A stretch of DNA of 30,796 nt from the NCBI GenBank assembly GCA_964471865.1, contig CAYYHU010000025.1:1-30796 (forward strand). Direction: 5' to 3'. The position numbers and the translations under genes were made by a program. The notes below the pieces were generated by a model. It was given only the letters and a program-made list of their open reading frames with translations. It made no database searches and was not told the DNA's origin. This stretch comes from CAYMUC01 sp964471865. Its GTDB lineage: Bacteria > Actinomycetota > Acidimicrobiia > Acidimicrobiales > Ilumatobacteraceae. This document shows, piece by piece, positions 29,954 to 30,796 of this stretch (its first letter is position 1; each line of letters begins with the position of its first letter).

Positions 29954-30796
29954 TGTACCCGCTCGTGCGTGAGCTCGCCGCTGACGGAATTCCCGTCACG
30001 GTGTCGTGTCGGGTACTCGGTCTGGCTCGCCAACCGTTCTATCGATGGCTCGAGTCGCCGTTCACCGACGGCCAACTCGACGAGGCGTATCTGACGAACG
30101 CGATCTTCGACGCGCATCGTGACGACCCCGAGTTCGGGTATCGGTTCCTCGCCGATGAAGTCCGCCGGGAGTTCCCGGAGGTGTCGGACCGGACGGTGTG
30201 GCGAATCTGCCGGGATATGCGCTGGTGGTCGGTGTTCGGCAAGACCAAGAGGGGCAAGGGTGCCAAGCCGGGCGCTGCGTCCCACGACGACCTGGTGAAA
30301 CGGGACTTCACCGCCAACGCGCCGAACCAGCTGTGGTTGTCGGACTTGACGGAGCATCGCACACGCGAGGGGAAGCTCTACGTGTGTGCGATCAAGGACG
30401 TGTTCTCGAACCGGATCGTCGGCTGGGCAATCGACGAACGCATGAAGGCCCGTCTTGTCGTCGCTGCGATCGAGATGGCCGCCGCGAGGCGAGGAAATGT
30501 TGCTGGCTGCATCCTGCATTCGGACCGCGGGTCGCACTTTCGCGCTCGGAAAGTTCATCGGGCACTCTCCCGTCACGGCATGGTCGGATCGATGGGTCAG
30601 GTCGGCTCAGCCGGCGACAACGCCGCTATGGAATCGTTCTTCGCGCTCCTGCAGAACAACGTCCTCGACCGCCGCAACTGGGCGACCCGAGACGACCTGC
30701 GTATCGAGATCATCACCTGGATCGAACGCACCTACCACCGACGCCGACGCCAAGCCCGCCTCGGCCGATTGACCCCCATCGAATACGAGACCATCA
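29950..30796 (+). CDS. IS3-family transposase OrfB (partial, DDE integrase core)
   Basis: The frame stays open to the window edge for 282 codons. After an HTH_21-like region (FGYRFLADEVRREFPEVSDR) comes the rve core. The DDE residues lie in WLSDLTEHR, ILHSDRGSHF and NAAMESFFALLQNNVL, and the YHRRRRQARLGRLTPIEYE tail is typical of IS3 OrfB near its end, so only a few residues are likely missing. No frameshift or stop was found, so the element may be active. It starts at ATG 29950, overlapping orfA, and is probably produced partly by -1 frameshifting. Confidence 0.93.
   Translation, partial: MMYPLVRELAADGIPVTVSCRVLGLARQPFYRWLESPFTDGQLDEAYLTNAIFDAHRDDPEFGYRFLADEVRREFPEVSDRTVWRICRDMRWWSVFGKTKRGKGAKPGAASHDDLVKRDFTANAPNQLWLSDLTEHRTREGKLYVCAIKDVFSNRIVGWAIDERMKARLVVAAIEMAAARRGNVAGCILHSDRGSHFRARKVHRALSRHGMVGSMGQVGSAGDNAAMESFFALLQNNVLDRRNWATRDDLRIEIITWIERTYHRRRRQARLGRLTPIEYETI

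Larger units (their letters stand above)
29606..30796 (+). mobile_element. IS3-family insertion sequence (partial, right end outside window)
   Basis: An orfA/orfB transposase pair in IS3 arrangement, with a left end near TGAGGTGACATCTGAGC at about 29606-29611. The left boundary is inferred from where the HepT homology ends and from the family's habit of starting TG. The right terminal repeat and the target duplication are not visible. Confidence 0.75.

Noticed and set aside
1..30796. tRNA, rRNA, CRISPR array or riboswitch
   Set aside because: I looked for cloverleaf-like tracts, regularly spaced repeats and known riboswitch cores in gene gaps; none was seen, and most gaps are under 210 bases.

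Overview
The window reads as chromosomal DNA of a high-G+C Gram-positive bacterium, most likely an actinobacterium of the Acidimicrobiia type. This rests on inference: GC-rich codon use, an actinobacterial Lhr and HelD, an EchA6-like crotonase, a class E-like sortase and many promoters of the leaderless TANNNT type. I cannot name a genus.

Bases 1-6077 (minus strand) hold a complete System I (Ccm) cytochrome c maturation operon. Its order is ccmA, ccmB, ccmC, a 44-residue ccmD, ccmE, ccmF, a TlpA/CcmG-type thioredoxin, ccmH and the start of a CcmI-like gene that runs off the left edge. Most junctions overlap by 1-11 bases. Heme would be exported or handled by CcmABCD, carried by CcmE, and joined to apocytochrome by CcmF with thiols supplied by CcmG/CcmH.

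Bases 6149-9076 hold a divergent sortase, an EchA6-like crotonase homologue (minus), a small two-helix membrane protein and a TetR regulator. Bases 9049-18659 are rich in helicases: a giant Lhr helicase (minus), a divergent XPB/UvsW-like SF2 helicase, a DtxR-family metalloregulator coupled to a small lipoprotein, and HelD (minus), which acts on RNA polymerase.

Bases 18809-20343 encode two secreted proteins of unknown role whose genes overlap by ATGA. Then come cspA, a convergent PPOX-fold protein coupled to an HSL-type esterase, a YbgC-like thioesterase, a peptidoglycan-binding-like lipoprotein, a hypothetical protein, an AIM24 protein, a ZIP metal transporter and a cytochrome P450. Bases 26893-28587 carry a small lipoprotein and a CMD-family/VOC gene pair. 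The right end has a DUF4287/DUF1801 protein, a truncated HepT toxin gene and an IS3-family element that cuts into it and leaves the window at base 30796.

Two patterns recur. Eleven genes have a TANNNT hexamer 5-8 bases before the start codon, usually without a Shine-Dalgarno site, which suggests leaderless mRNAs. Five of seven convergent gene junctions carry an inverted repeat without a T-tract, and the other two are tail-to-tail gene overlaps. No tRNA, rRNA, CRISPR array or riboswitch was seen, and no gene-free stretch exceeds about 210 bases.
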